Positions 12,356 through 25,305 are shown, numbered from the stretch's first letter. The stretch is 64,000 nt of DNA from Elmis aenea (GCA_947652605.1 OX393577.1:62272108-62336107), one strand, 5' to 3'. Notes: generated by a model not told the origin, from the sequence alone. A program made the numbers and translations.

Positions 12356-13323
12356 TAGTGTTGCCACGAGACGAGACGAGACGAGATTTATTCATTCTCG
12401 ATCTCGAAAATTCTCGAACGTGCAATCTCGGTCTCGAATTCGAGAATCTCGAGTCTCGAATTTTAAGTTCGTGCAAACCGAATTTATACATTGCAATGCT
12501 TTAACTAAGTGTCCCTGATGATATACAGAAAGAACGCTGTTGTTTCAAGTTCGGTGCTTCCCCTGTGTAAGCAAATAATGGGAACGCATATTATTAGATG
12601 CATGCATTTATTTCTTTAACTCTTTCAAGGGCAGCAAAGATCACTCAAAAAAAAAAGACAACCTTTTAAGTCTTTTACCCTTGTAAACAAATTTTATTTG
12701 AATTTTTTAACACTGGAGTGCACTCCACGTACGAATCGGTTATTTTGAAAGATATATTCACAATTACGTATTTAATGTAACATTTGTACTAACGTCCTGG
12801 GGCCGACAGCAATACAACAATTTGAGGAAGTCTATAAAAACTTTTACTTCAGAGATAATTCACCAAACCAAAATCAATTATCAGCCGATTCTGGACCAGA
12901 TGATTCCGATTCTGACGAAATGGGTTCTTTTAATTTAAATGTCCTATTTAACAAGTCCACAGTTTTCGAAAGCTGGCCTGATTATTCGGAAACACCGCAA
13001 CAGGCTTGACAGAGAGTCCGCAAGGGCATTGCTGTGCCTCAATGCTTGGCAGTCTTGTAAATTTATTACACAATATTTAAAATAAATAAAAAGTTTAATT
13101 TGTAAGTGGTTTCCAAAAATTTATAAATAAAATATATATTAAAACTTTTCGTAATTTTTCTTTATGTAAAAATACTGTCGAGATCGAGAATCTCGAGGAT
13201 CTCGTCTCGAATTTTCGAGACGATTGTTAATCTCGTCTCGAATTTTCGAGACAGAAAAATGCCTGTCTCGATCTCGAAATTCGAGATGAGATCGAGAATT
13301 GTCTCGTCTCGGCGGCAACACTA
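12356..13323. mobile_element. hAT element with TCTCGA subterminal array
   Basis: Termini are TAGTGTTGCC and GGCAACACTA, flanked by perfect 8-bp copies of ATTTTAAA (12348-12355 and 13324-13331). Both ends carry dense arrays of CTCGTCTCGA/TCTCGAATTTTCGAGA, about 100-140 bp per side, plausibly transposase-binding sites. The interior keeps one coding remnant (12779-13009). It lies only 19 bp from the preceding foldback. Confidence 0.8.
12779..13009 (+). pseudogene. Probable hAT transposase remnant
   Basis: A 76-codon frame inside the hAT element holds QQFEEVYKNFYF, an acidic serine-rich stretch (DSGPDDSDSDEMGS) and a tail with VFESWPDY before a stop. The acidic linker and aromatic tail resemble hAT interior sequence, but no catalytic residue can be named. 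Its support comes mainly from its position. Confidence 0.35.
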
Positions 13324-13559
13324 ATTTTAAAATTTCATTAATCTTTGTATTTACCATGAAATTCGTCCACTTATTTATCAAATATATATCGACGCCATGT
13401 AGCCCAGACGGTTCAAGATCTGCTTGGTCATTTGGTGACCACAGTTAACTTAGGTTAAAATAATTTTTTGTGTTAAAGTTTCTTACTTATCCAAATTTTG
13501 AAATAAAAAAAAACATCGCCAAAAACAAACACATTTAAATGAATATGGTTACATATTAC

Positions 13560-13846
13560 CAGGGCTGTGGAGTCGGAGTCGGAGTTTAGGAGAAATTTCT
13601 GGTCAGTGGAGTCGGAGTCGGAAAAAATGTACCGACTCCGACTCCGACTCCGAGTACAACAAAAAATTGCGAGGTGGTCCTTTGCCGCAAAATTAAAACT
13701 CAAATTTTAAATAATTTTTCTTATATTACACACCATAAAATGTCTTAGTATTTAATTTTGCCGGAGTCGGAGTCGGAGTCGACCTACTAAAATTAACAGG
13801 AGTCGGAGTCGGAGTCGACTTTTTTTTCCCCGACTCCGCAGCCCTG
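13560..13846. mobile_element. hAT MITE with GAGTCG arrays
   Basis: Termini CAGGGCTGTGGAGTCGG and CCGACTCCGCAGCCCTG are flanked by perfect 8-bp duplications CATATTAC (13552-13559 and 13847-13854). GGAGTC hexamers are tandemly repeated in direct and inverted orientation near both ends and inside. At 287 bp it has no coding capacity. Confidence 0.85.
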
Positions 13847-13854
13847 CATATTAC

Positions 13855-14844
13855 CATCTTCAGTACTACTATAGTTACTACAGTAACTGTTATGTTGAAA
13901 TTCAATTAATGGTGTTTATTTTAGTTAACAACAAATTGTTGATATTTGCTTCTGTTTTGTTAAATTACAAATTAGCTTCTAGCAGAACTTTGTTCTTTGG
14001 CAAATGCTCGTTGTTAATATTAACTTCGCGGTATCAACGCAACTATCCTATTTATTTACGACTGTATATTCAGTCTGCGAGATTACACAATGCTACTAAA
14101 TTCATTGTCAATTTGCTGTAGCCAATATTAACACAACGTCGAACTTTCTTTATTGCTTTGACATAAAACAACTCTTCGCGAAATTAAACTCGGTCCAGAT
14201 TATTTACATTCACGACAATGTTGCCAACACTTGCATGTACTTTAAATGATAATGCGGTGTAATTTGTTTGTAGCTTTTTTCCATTAAAACAAAGCGTAAT
14301 TCGTGCAGTTTTTCTCACTCGGTCCTTTTTATTGTGTCAAGTGAACTTGACTCTAGGTAGGATTACGTTTTGGAAGTGCACAGCTTCAACAATGGTTAAA
14401 CAAATAGTTAATTGAGCGCGTAATCGCAGTTTCACGCTTTAGCTGTGATTAAATTCATAGTTGTGTTGTTCAGAGCAGGATACCGAGTTGACTGGCATGC
14501 ACGCCATGTCACTCAGTGTGCGGATACATTATCCTGGTGTACCGGCGGCAAAAATGCGGGGTCTTATTTACTTGTTTAATGTACTGTATCACGTACGTAT
14601 TTGCTTACAAACTCAACTTACACCTTTTAGCAATTTAACATAGTTAATAAATAACCTTTATAAGGTTTGCCAAGAGTTTAGTAGTTTGTTTAATAGACTC
14701 GTCATCATTCATTTCTTAATTGATACAATAAAATTCTTAATAAACAACCCTCAAAATCATTAATACGACTTCAGGACAATGAAGTAAATTTGTTGCTATA
14801 GCTCAAAAATAAATGCAAAGTTTCCATTTTGCTTAACAGGAGGG
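13855..14844. other. No feature seen
   Basis: Short frames only (for example near 13909 and 14461) with no recognised similarity. No repeat boundaries found. Confidence 0.4.
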
Positions 14845-14852
14845 CTTGGAAT

Positions 14853-16122
14853 CAGGGTGGATAAAAATCATGATTTTTTAAAAAAAATCAAAAAAGTCGA
14901 TTTATTTGATTTAAATCAGATTTTTTTGATTTAAATAAGATTTTTTTGATTTAAATCAAATTTTTTTGATTTAAATCAAATGTACCATATTATCGAATTT
15001 AGTGACATATTCACATGCTATTTCTGTTTTGTGCTAATATATTTAATAATCAATATATTTAATTCAATGGTAAATTTTTGTCAAAATGAAAAATGAAATA
15101 TATGATTAAGAATTTTGAAAAAATCAGTGCTAAATGGTGATGTTTAATTAATTATATACAGGGTGAGTCATTAGTGCGGGATCGGTCGATTGTGGCTAAA
15201 CGGCTTAAGATATAAAGTTGATCCAAATGCTATTGTATACAGTTTTTTCTAAACAACGCAATAAAAATATTTTCAAATATACAGGGTGAGTCACGTTTCT
15301 GGAACTAATAGCAACTTTTATATTTCAAATACAACACCCAATTTTTTATTTAATATTTTTGACCGCCTTAATTTCAGCTTTGCATCAATATAAAGTACTA
15401 CAGGTTTTTTATACGGCATTGTAAAAAAAAAATTATTTTCTAAATTATTTAAGGTTTTAAGTCTTTATTTAAAAAATCTCCTAAAGTTATTTTGAAATAA
15501 AAAAGTTGTAATTTGGTATGGTGCCTGTCCAGAAAAAATTTCTTTGTTCGCTCGATATGAAAAGATTTGATCACACATACAGGGGTGTTTATAAATAGGT
15601 GGCAACTTCCATGATTTTCAAAAGCTCGTAACTCGATTTTTTCAAATGCAAACCCCTGTATTTTTTTATGTCATCGAATTCGTCTTTAAAAGAGCCTCAT
15701 ATTCTGTTAAGTATGTCCTATACCCAAAACTCATACTTTTCGAGATATTCGACATTTTTTTTCAAATCGTTATTGAAGCAATAGAGTGCCGTGGAAATTG
15801 AAAAAACTGACTGTTCACTACGCTAACGTCAAAAACTTCATTTATATTTTGAATTATTGCATTTCCACAATGAATATTACTTTACAAGAGCAAATTGATA
15901 TGGTTTATTCACCATTTCGTGTATTTAATTACTAATAGTAATACAATTTTGTTTTATTATAAATTAATATTATATTGTACTCACATAATCCGTGATTTAA
16001 ATTGATAATTTTTTTTTTTAAATCACTTGATTTAAATCAATGATTTAAAAAAAAAATCACTTGATTTAAATCATGATTTAAATCGTGATTTAAATCAATT
16101 GATTTAAATCTGCTCAACCCTG
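14853..16122. mobile_element. hAT element with GATTTAAATC arrays
   Basis: Termini CAGGGTGGATAAAAATC and the complement of GATTTAAATCTGCTCAACCCTG are flanked by perfect 8-bp copies CTTGGAAT (14845-14852 and 16123-16130). Both ends are built of GATTTAAATC palindromes, about 130 bp each. The interior is largely a foreign mariner fragment (15159-15935), so no hAT coding is left. Confidence 0.8.
15159..15935 (+). mobile_element. Left end of long-arm mariner family
   Basis: Starts with TA-CAGGGTGAGTCA and repeats a CAGGG motif after TA at 15282 and 15580, offsets 123 and 421. The palindrome at 35632 shows the same motifs at 0, 123 and 414, with matching intervening sequence (for example AAAAATATTTTCAAA before the second motif). 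The fragment runs into a start codon at 15870 followed by NITLQEQIDMVYS, similar to the first residues of mariner transposases, then a stop. It sits inside the hAT element. Confidence 0.6.
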
Positions 16123-16874
16123 CTTGGAATTCATATATACTCAACCAGGGGCAAGAAAAAAGAACGGGCGCTGGGCAAGAAAAATTTAGGCCCCTTTCTA
16201 AGTACCTACCTATTTGCATAAATTTTTAAAAAACCTAGATTTAAACGTAAAAATGATAAAATAACAGCTTCAATATAAAAAATGTCAAAAATTCGTAAAC
16301 AAAAGATGAATTTATAATTTTCAATTGTACCAAAATTACCGCTATCGGCCTACCTAGCTTACTTTGAAATATTAGATTGCGATAATAATCAAAAATAAAA
16401 TCGCGATATTTCGGAAAATGTCTTTTGTAGATATAAAACAGGCTTAATGTTTGTAAACGACAATTAAATTGTGTACAAAATAACGGGTGTTATTTTGAAG
16501 CATAAAAAACGCCCTGTAGAAAATTTTAAAAATATAGCTAGTGCAAAGAGTTAATTAATTTATTATCAATCTAAGAAAACGAGCTTAACTGCCCTTTATA
16601 AATTTTAAATGTTGAAAATTTTTGAAAGTACTGGACCACCCAAAACTTTCATATACGAGGGCGTATTGAAAAGTAAGGTCTCCAACGATGCCATTTCCGA
16701 ACGCGAGTTGCTAGGCAAAATTTGACAACAGCGCTGCATTCCTTGGTTCCCCCACCACAGTGTAAAACCATCCGCGAGACCTTGGGACGCTCAGCCGCTG
16801 CGTAGCACTCGTTTAGGAGGGAGCTCCGGCTTAGCTCGCCCGCCAGGTGCAAACTGCGCTCAGTCATTCGATTT

Positions 16875-17099
16875 TTGAATGCAAAAAAGGTCTCTTCGAT
16901 AGACATTCATCGCCAGTTAGTGGAAGTGTACGGTGCGAACCGTATGGACATAAAAAACTTGCGGAAGTGGTGCCGGGAGTTTTCTGAGGGCCGGAAAAAC
17001 GTCCACGATGAGCAGCGGTCGAGTTTGCCGGAATCAACGGCGGCTCGAACTGACGAGATGGTGCGCAATAACCGGAGAATAGAGAATAACCCTTCATGA
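16875..17099 (+). pseudogene. Mariner transposase N-terminal HTH fragment, left arm
   Basis: The frame reads SIDIHRQLVEVYG, then a K-WCREFSEGR stretch and NVHDEQRSS. This is the Mos1-type helix-turn-helix region that binds the terminal repeats, ending with the linker that normally contains GRPS. Six bases corresponding to RP are missing here compared with the right arm. The catalytic domain is absent; the frame ends at the palindrome centre. Confidence 0.7.
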
Positions 17100-17387
17100 G
17101 ATAAGGTCATAATGAAGAGTGTGGCTACGACCTTTCCTTATCTCATGAAGGGTTATTCTCCGGTTATTGCGCACCATCTCGTCGATTCGAGCCGCCGTTG
17201 ATTCCGGCAAACTCGGCCGCCTCGACCGCTGCTCATCGTGGACGTTTTCCCAGCCCTCAGAAAACTCCCGCACCACTTCCGCACGTTTTTTATGTCCATA
17301 CAATTCGCACTGTACACTTCCACTAACTGGCGATGAATGTCTATCGGAGAGATATTTTTTGCATTCAAAAATCGAATGACTGAGCAC
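17094..17387 (-). pseudogene. Mariner transposase N-terminal HTH fragment, right arm
   Basis: Mirror copy of 16875-17099. Two overlapping minus-strand frames are needed: one carries SPIDIHRQLVEVYS and NVRKWC, the other REFSEGWENVHDEQRSRRPS through MVRNNRRIT. A single-base frameshift near 17265-17275 separates them. It extends a few codons further into the catalytic side than the left arm. Confidence 0.7.
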
Positions 17388-17830
17388 TGAGCGCAGTTCG
17401 CACCTGGCGGGCGAGCTAAGCGGGAGCTCCCTCCTAAACGAGTGCTACGCAGCGGCTGAGCGTCCCAAGGTCTCGCGGATGGTTTTACACTGGGGTGGGG
17501 GAACCAAGGAATGCAGTGCTGTTGTCAAATTTTGCCTAGCAACTCGCGTTCGGAAATGGCATCGTTGGAGACCTTACTTTTCAATACGCCCTCGTAGTAC
17601 AAAGGTTCATGTGCATTTCACGAAAACAACTGACCTTAGACACATATGATATTACAAACTCTTTGAAGTAAATTTAAATAAATATAAACAATTTAAAATT
17701 TCCAAGTATGAGTCCGCTTCCGGTTGAACCGGAAATTATACTGCAACCTTAATATTTTCATCGAATCGGAGAGGGTTGAAACAGATTGCATTTAACTTAG
17801 TCTGATAAACTCTATAACAAATACAACCCT

Positions 17831-18985
17831 TAAGGTACTCCGCTTTCCATTTAGTTTTATTTTAATACTGTTTGTATGACCGATCAAACTTTGCCTACCT
17901 AAATAATTTACAATTGATCTGGAAATGGTTTTCTAATGCCCCACGATGTAATACCTCTCTCACAAGAGAAGTTCTGCATGGAGATTCATTTTGCCCGAAA
18001 ATCTTACCGTTCTTGAGTTTGATTTATACGGCAAGGCGTCCGCACGTTTCTATCTAACAGTTTTGTGGAGGGCGAGACAAATGAATTGCAGCTGACAAGT
18101 CCAATTGACAAAGGTCCATGACGTACGCATTGAACTTCCCACACGAATGATCAATGAACCAACGCATCAGGAACAAGTGAACACGCAAGAACTTTGCTGA
18201 ACAATTTTAGGTGAGATAAGATGCGTTTCAGTACTTATGAAGTTATTGACAATTAAGTGAACGAATAATACATTTGAATGCAAATCTTTGCATTTGATTT
18301 CTAAAAATAATGTTTCAAGGAAAATTATTCGTATTTCTATATCATCAACATTAATTGCTTTTTTCATTGAGATGCAACTGTAAATATCGTATTTTTCTGC
18401 AATTTATATAAGTCACATTTGACAACTTCCGTTGAATGAGCGAAATGAATATTTGAAATAAACTACACTAGCTTAACAATATATTTTTTCTAAATTATAC
18501 ACCCTTAAGTAATTTTATGTTATGTATGTTATCAGCCTATCAACAGACATTGCAAGTTATATTAAAACCAAAGACATATTTGTTTAACTGACTTTTAATG
18601 GAATTTATTATCCAAATTATGTTTTTTGCTGTTTAAGTAGCACTCTTTAAAGCAGAAATAATTTTAGAACAAAAAAATTAAACTGGTCTTTTGCCAGTAC
18701 TGGCAGTAGTTAGAAGTGTTGTCGAACGAATATTTGCAAAAATCATAGATATATTTAGGACAGCATACAAAACATATTCTGGTCTTAAAATATTAGTAAA
18801 CAATTTTTAGTTGAAAGTTTACTCACCTATGGTTCGGAAGTTTTAAAAATGAATTATTAAATAAAGACTAAAGTAAGTGCAGCAGTAAAGAACTGTCGGC
18901 TAAGATGTTGGTGTTTCACAATACACAATCATGTAAAGAACGAACCATTTAGGCAATAAATTAAAATTAAGATACATTAACAAAT
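17831..18985. other. No feature seen
   Basis: Slightly richer in GC around 17940-18170 but without a recognised frame; a 61-codon frame at 17872 matches nothing I know. Confidence 0.4.
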
Positions 18986-18989
18986 GCTG

Positions 18990-19190
18990 CCCTAAGAGAC
19001 AATTATACTGGGACGGCCAAGTGAGAAGATGGAAAAAGAATGAATTGCGAAACAAACACATGAGTAGACTCCGACAAGGAGAAACAAAAAAGTACAACCA
19101 GGAACGGCAAGAAAGATGATATAGAGACTGCGATGAAAAGACAAGGCCTCAAAGAAGAAGCCAACTTGACGGCCTATAACCAAAAATGAA
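18990..19190 (+). pseudogene. LINE C-terminal tail, degraded
   Basis: A plus-strand frame reads QLYWDGQVRRW and, further on, SRLRQGETKK and ERWYRDC. This fits the WxGHVxRM ... xLxxGKR ... RYKD tail of endonuclease LINEs. A frameshift follows. Confidence 0.4.
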
Positions 19191-19651
19191 GTTAGGGGTA
19201 ATATATCAAAAATGAAAAGTGATAAAAAAAAATCTAAGATAATAGTTATATTCTAAATAAAAAAAGTACCCTCTGAAGGTACAAATAAAATTGATTTGTT
19301 GATTAAGACAAAAAAGTTATGTAAGAAAAAAAAATCGACATTTTCATATATTTTGCTGTAACAAGCACGAGGAATTTTGTACTTTTAAAAATTGATTGTG
19401 GCTCCTCTCATACAAAGGAATAATTCATCTAATTTAAACGGGTGGCGGTAAATTGCTCGAATACAATTGCTCGAAATACAATTGCTCGAATGGGAAATTG
19501 CTCGAAAAGTAAATTGCTCGAATGACAAATTGCTCGAAAAAATGAAAAATATTACATTTTTATAAATACGAAATAATTAAATGTACTAAAAAAGTTGTTT
19601 ACATTTGTTTACACTTAGAAAAATGTATTAAAATTTATTTACAAATACATA

Positions 19652-21190
19652 CAGGGTTCTCGTTTTTCGCGGCTCACTACGGGGATCTCGTAAACGGTAA
19701 GAGTTACGACTTCGGTTAAATTGGGGCAAAGTTGTATTCAGCTGCTTAATAATTTGACGCAAACAGAACTTATTTATCTTTTTTAGTTTTTGAGATATAG
19801 GGAAAAAAGTAAAAAAAGGGATTTTTGTTTTTTGCCCGTAACTTTTTCATTTGATGTCGAATTTCATTTCTGTTAAAACTTTTTGATGGCCATTTTTTGC
19901 AAGGAATCAGAATCCCCAATTATATTTTCCATGCGACGTTTCGTTTTTTTAAAACCATCATCAGGTAAATTTTTTTCTTATGGACGCTATTTCTGATTTT
20001 AACGCCAGTTTGTAGAGAATTTTATTCTGAATTCGAAAATGTATAACACTTGGCACATTTTTGAAACCATTGTTGTTAAAAATGGCTAAAACAAATATTT
20101 TATTTAAAACAAATCCTAATCGGCATGGTAAATAATTTTCTTTGTCCCTTTTTTCTTGGAAGCAGGTAGTTAAACCGCATTAAATTACTATTAAAGGGAT
20201 TTAATTAAATATTTAACACAAAACGAAAATAGGTAGGTCTTTATTTATTTATTTATTGGACGAAAAAAAAAACAGCTATGCCACCCATGCACGGTCACCC
20301 AACCAAGAACAAACTTAACTTGTCAAACGAATGCATTGGTTACATCTTTAACGAGTTATGCCCTTTATCTGCATTAATGGCTTCTAATAGGTAAACAGAT
20401 TTTTGGACGTTTTTTAAAAAGTATGAAAACTTATATTTGGTTACGAAAATTTTGTTGCACATTTTTATATGCCAAATAAGGGATTAAATGTATTAGTGTA
20501 TTTTACCTGCTTTTGTTAATGAAATGTCAATTTTATTTCATTCAAAATGTTTATTGCATGGGTGGCATAGCTGTTTTTTTTTCGTCCAATAAATAAATAA
20601 ATACCTACCTATTTTCATTTTGTGTTAAATATTTAATTAAATCCCTTTAATAGTAATTTAATGCGGTTTAATTACCTGCTTCCAATAAAAAAGGGACAAA
20701 GAAAATTATTTACCATGCCGATTAGGATTTGTTTTAAATAAAATATTTGTTTTAGCCATTTTTAACAACAATGGTTTCAAAAAAGTGCCAAGTGTTATAC
20801 ATTTTCGAATTCAGAATAAAATTCTCTACAAACTGGCGTTAAAATCAGAAATAGCGTCCATAAGAAAAAATTTACCTGATGATGGTTTTAAAAAAACGAA
20901 ACGTCGCATGGAAAATATAATTGAGGATTCTGATTCCTTGCAAAAAGTGGCCATCAAAAAGTTTTAACAGAAATGAAATTCGACATCAAATGAAAAAGTT
21001 ACGGGCAAAAAACAAAAATCCACTTTTTTACTTTTTTCTCTATATCTCAAAAACTAAAAAAGATAAATAAGTTCTGTTTGCGTCAAATTATTAAGCACCT
21101 GAATATACAACTTTTCCCCAATTTAACCGAAGTCGTAACTCTTACCGTTTACGAGATCCCCATAGTGAGCCGCGAAAAACGAGAACCCTG
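19652..21190. repeat. Foldback element with 640-bp inverted arms
   Basis: Arms 19652-20291 and 20554-21190 are near-perfect inverted copies; the loop is about 260 bp. Termini CAGGGTTCTCGTTTTTCGCG are flanked by TA. No transposase is recognisable. Each arm contains a hammerhead-like core (19935-19964 minus, 20876-20905 plus). It is nested in the Mutator-like element. Confidence 0.75.
20876..20905 (+). ncRNA. Candidate minimal hammerhead ribozyme core
   Basis: CTGATGA is followed by GTTTT-AAA-AAAAC, able to form a 5-bp stem II, then GAAAC and GTC. These are the core residues of a hammerhead in the correct order. Stem III would be only the ACGT palindrome and stem I is weak, as in dimer-dependent minimal hammerheads of Penelope-like elements. 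Activity is unproven. The mirrored arm carries the same motif at 19935-19964 on the other strand. Confidence 0.3.
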
Positions 21191-21539
21191 TATACACTTA
21201 TTCAATATTTAAAATATTTAAAAATATTATATACTACATATCTGTTCATTCTGACTATATTGTTGTTATCTTATGTTCAACTATTCATAATGCTTATCTC
21301 AACGACAAATAAGAAACCTTTGTAATATGAAGCAAATGAGTTTTAAAAGGTTTTACACCTTGGTTTTTTTGTGTTATTTCGTATTTATAAAAATGTCATA
21401 TTTTTTCATTTTTTCGAGCAATTTGTCATTCAAGCAATTTACTTTTCGAGCAATTTCCCATTCGAGCAATTGTATTTTGAGCAATTGTATTCGAGCAATT
21501 TACACCAAACCAATTTAAACAAATCTGTATCCCCTATAA

Positions 21540-21583
21540 TAAGCGAGATCCCCATGATGGAAACGTAATCTGGGACATCCTGT
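21540..21583. repeat. Solo end of the 41514-type foldback family
   Basis: GCGAGATCCCCATG followed by ACATCCTGTA resembles the right terminus near 42880-42914 (ATCCCCATGC ... ACACCCTGTA). No partner end was found nearby. Confidence 0.3.
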
Positions 21584-22760
21584 ATTATAAACACAAAATA
21601 AAGACTTCTATTAAATTAACCGTAAAAATCAGAACGTGTAGGTACCCGTTTATGGGGTGCCTAGTAAAACTGTAATAATTGACAAGACGGCCTTTCTTTG
21701 ATAACAAATATTGTACAAGGCTAAACAACTTCTCTTTTATAGTACCTATTTAAATTTATTGGATTATTTATAGTAAATATTTAAGCTTAGTGGGGATAAA
21801 AAAGATTTTAACAGCAACCCTAAAATGTAAATATATGTAAGCAGCAACATCCATTTTAAGTACTTGGTGGTTGTTTTAAAAAAGTTGTTGTCAATGCAGT
21901 ACATGCGATGCTTCATGAAATGATGCATAAAAAAGCAATTCAATGTTGTAAACCGGCCAATTTGAAGGTGTAATTACATTTCCTGTAGTAAAATTATCGT
22001 TAAAACTTTTTGGGTTTTACAACAAAATGAAGCTATATTTAAGTTATACTATAGCAATGAATACTTACTAATCTAAATGTAGAAAAAAAAAATTGTTTCG
22101 GTACAAGAACAAATAGGTGTAATATATTGTTTTGACGTCAGATAATAAACAAGTCATAAACGTTTTATTCGCCTGAAGTACCATACAATTATATCGATTA
22201 GATAATAAAGTACGTCCTATTTGTTTGTATTTTTCTGGATACGTTTGTAAATAATAAGCTGCTTCAAGACGTTTTAACATTTTTGTGATGAATTTCTATC
22301 TATTACATTCTTTTCTCCTACAAAAAAAAAACATCTTATAGAATTAAGTTAAAAAACTAACAAATATGACAAGATTTTTATCAGTGTAAGTAATTTTTGT
22401 TTTTGTATTAAGGTTAGTTGAGTGTTTAACAACAGTTTCCAATTTATATCTTTTGATTCTTGCAAAAAATACAATGAAGTAATATGTTTTTTTTGTGGTA
22501 AAAAAATGACAAGTGAACTAAATACGCAAAAAACATTAATAAGAAATGATAAAGTTATACTTAAAGAAACTGGAGCTACTTAGTTAAGAAATGGCGTTAT
22601 TGAAAGCAAAATGAAAAGCTGTTTTTGCGAACAAAATTGTTGTATTTTGTACTTTTTCATTTTTGTTCGAAAATTTAAATAAAATCTGTCTATTTATATT
22701 TTGAGTTTTTTGTAGTTCTCGTTTTGAAAGATATGCAAATTGCATTGTTCTTATAAGAGT
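21584..22760. other. No feature seen
   Basis: AT-rich with short frames only. No boundary or coding similarity recognised. Confidence 0.4.
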
Positions 22761-22984
22761 CGTAGAATCTATGTGCGATAAGATTTTTGAGAATAATAGA
22801 AGGATGTAGATTAATTAATAAGAGAAGCATCGATAAAGTCAGAACAAACCTAGAAATAAAAGACTGTAAAAAAAAGATGAAGACATATCAAATCAGATGG
22901 CTGGGACATTTACTACGCATGCGAGAAAGCAGCTACGCAAAAATGGTTTGGAAAACGAAATTTGAGGAAAAAATTCTTAAGTAG

Positions 22985-23508
<524 letters not shown>

Positions 23509-23699
23509 GAAGAGGAAGACCAAGAGCCAAATGGGAACACGAAGTGGGAGAGACTAGAAGAAAAAGGAATCAGCTGGAGAGATGTGCCACAGTTGACCAA
23601 TAATAGACAGTGATGTAGAAACATAATCAAGAACTAGAAAAATTTTTTCTACACCAAAAGGTTTAAGAGTACTTGCTTAAGAAAAAGAAGAAATTGCAC

Positions 23700-25305
23700 C
23701 GTTTAAATTATATACTGCAGATTTTTTAAAACAATGCATTATTTAAAAAATTAGGAGAAATAATAGGTGCAATATTTTTGTAACACCACTGCTACACACT
23801 ATGGTAATAATAAAACAGCATTGCTGTATTATATGCTTGCGCCTAACATCATAAACTGCCATTCACGACTAATTAAATTTTTAGTACCATCAAGTTCCCC
23901 AACAGCATTAAAGCAAATTCCTAATTACCTGTAACGCAAATTCGGAAAAGTACCTTATTAAATAACATCAAAAGTTTTGTTAACATACACAAACGTCTAA
24001 ACGCAAACTTTTCCATCAACCATGAAAGAACAGAACTCGAGTTGAAAGTTTAACGGGATTTTAAGCTTAATATTGTGTTTAATTATTACGCCCTAATAAA
24101 AATGTATCAACACGCGCTTTCAGTTTTGATTTTATTACGGATAGGATCTTACAAAACAAAATGTTTTAATGCATATTGAAGCGTGACTCGTGCGTTAATT
24201 AAAATATCAGACTCTAAACTGAGCTTGTTTTTTTACCGCTTATTAAAAAAACAGGTTATTTCAAATTCTTTGTAACTTTTTACCATCCGATTTTAGCAAT
24301 TTTTGGCATAACGTTGAAAAAAAACTAAAAACTTTGTTTAAACTTGTCGAAAACTCCAAAGTTGTACCTTTTTGAGTTTAGTTCAGAAGACTAAAGAAAT
24401 TTGGGCACCTATATAGTTGGTTCGGAAGCCAGATGTGGCCTGTCACAGCATCCAATTCGGCCAGCTGCATGAAATAGAAAAAATGCATGTTGTTCTAGCT
24501 TACTTTACAAAACGCCCATAGACCGTTTTGGAAAAACCCATGTCATCCTAACTAATTTTCATCAGGTACTCTGACGAAAAAATTTGCTTAACCCTGATTT
24601 AAAGTATAAGTACTAATACACAAACTAACTAAGGATATCAAGAACAAAAATTTGAAAATTTTTCCTTAAAAAATAGACAAAAAATCATAAAGATAAAAAA
24701 GTGCAAAAAGCAGGGCTAAGACTACAAATATCTCAGATATTTGGCAACAGGATTATGCCACTGCAAAGTATCAAGAAATAAACTCTCAGATTTTATAAAT
24801 CACATCTTTTTATTTCAAAGCCAAGTTTAGCCCTTTTATACATTGTTTTGACGGTTTTAAATATTTTAGTTTTTAATCCAGCGTTCTAAGACGTTTATTA
24901 TAACAAGTAAAGCATTTTCTTTAAAATCCTTATTTTATAACTGTCTAGTTTATGTATTTAACGATAGTATTTTTCGGATAAAGTTCTCTAAATTTCAGTA
25001 GAATACTCTCTGACCATTTTATATTCGTTTTGTTGCACTATACTTCACACCAAGACCACATAATAAGTGCACTCACTCGTCGACATATAGTGATTCAAAT
25101 CGACTGACAAATGTTCAGACGTTTTAAACAAGGTTTAAATTGACAATCAATGATGATAATACTTGACTAATATGTGAATAATAAAAGTTTATGCGATAAA
25201 AATTTACTGAAATCAACTTAAAATTATTAACAAAAAGAGAAACACATGTTCGCACAATATTTTTTTAAAATTTAAGTTAAAGTTGATCAACTTAAACACC
25301 AACTA
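23700..25305. other. No gene; possible degraded foldback arm
   Basis: 24240-24560 has the style of the window's foldback arms (GTAACTTTTTACCATCCGATTTTAGC) but no terminus could be paired. 25310-25450 may be a LINE tail but is too weak to call. Confidence 0.3.

Larger units (their letters stand above)
16656..17594. mobile_element. Mariner palindrome made from the transposase N-terminal half
   Basis: Arms of about 450 bp (16656-17106 and 17135-17594) are near-perfect inverted copies around a 28-bp spacer. Termini CGAGGGCGTATTGAAAAG are flanked by TA on both sides. Each arm carries the end of the element, a GC-rich untranslated stretch and the helix-turn-helix half of a mariner transposase. It complements the 6281-7237 palindrome, which keeps the other half of a different family. 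Confidence 0.75.
16250..17830 (-). repeat. Right arm of the long-arm mariner family, interrupted
   Basis: 16250-16650 aligns with about 37160-37600 (shared: AAAAAATGTCAAAAAT, AATTACCGCTATC/GTC, AAAATCGC-ATAT, AAAAAACGCCCTGTA, TGTTGAAAATTTTTGAAA). After the palindrome at 16656-17594 the match resumes (TTTCACGAAAACAACTGA, CACATATGA) as at 37615-37680. The palindrome therefore inserted into an existing arm. The far end is diverged and uncertain. Confidence 0.55.
19440..21511. mobile_element. Mutator-like element with TCGAGCAATT arrays
   Basis: Flanked by perfect 9-bp copies AATTTAAAC (19431-19439 and 21512-21520), the duplication length typical of Mutator-like elements. Ends GGGTGGCGGTAAATTGCTCG and the complement of CGAGCAATTTACACCAAACC lead into arrays of ATTGCTCGAA, about 110-130 bp on each side. 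Most of the interior is a later foldback insertion (19652-21190). No coding remains here, but a relative at 47393-48178 keeps a transposase-like tail. Confidence 0.7.

Noticed and set aside
13395..13460. tRNA-derived SINE-like segment with GGTTCAAGA
   Set aside because: No A box, no cloverleaf and no tail.
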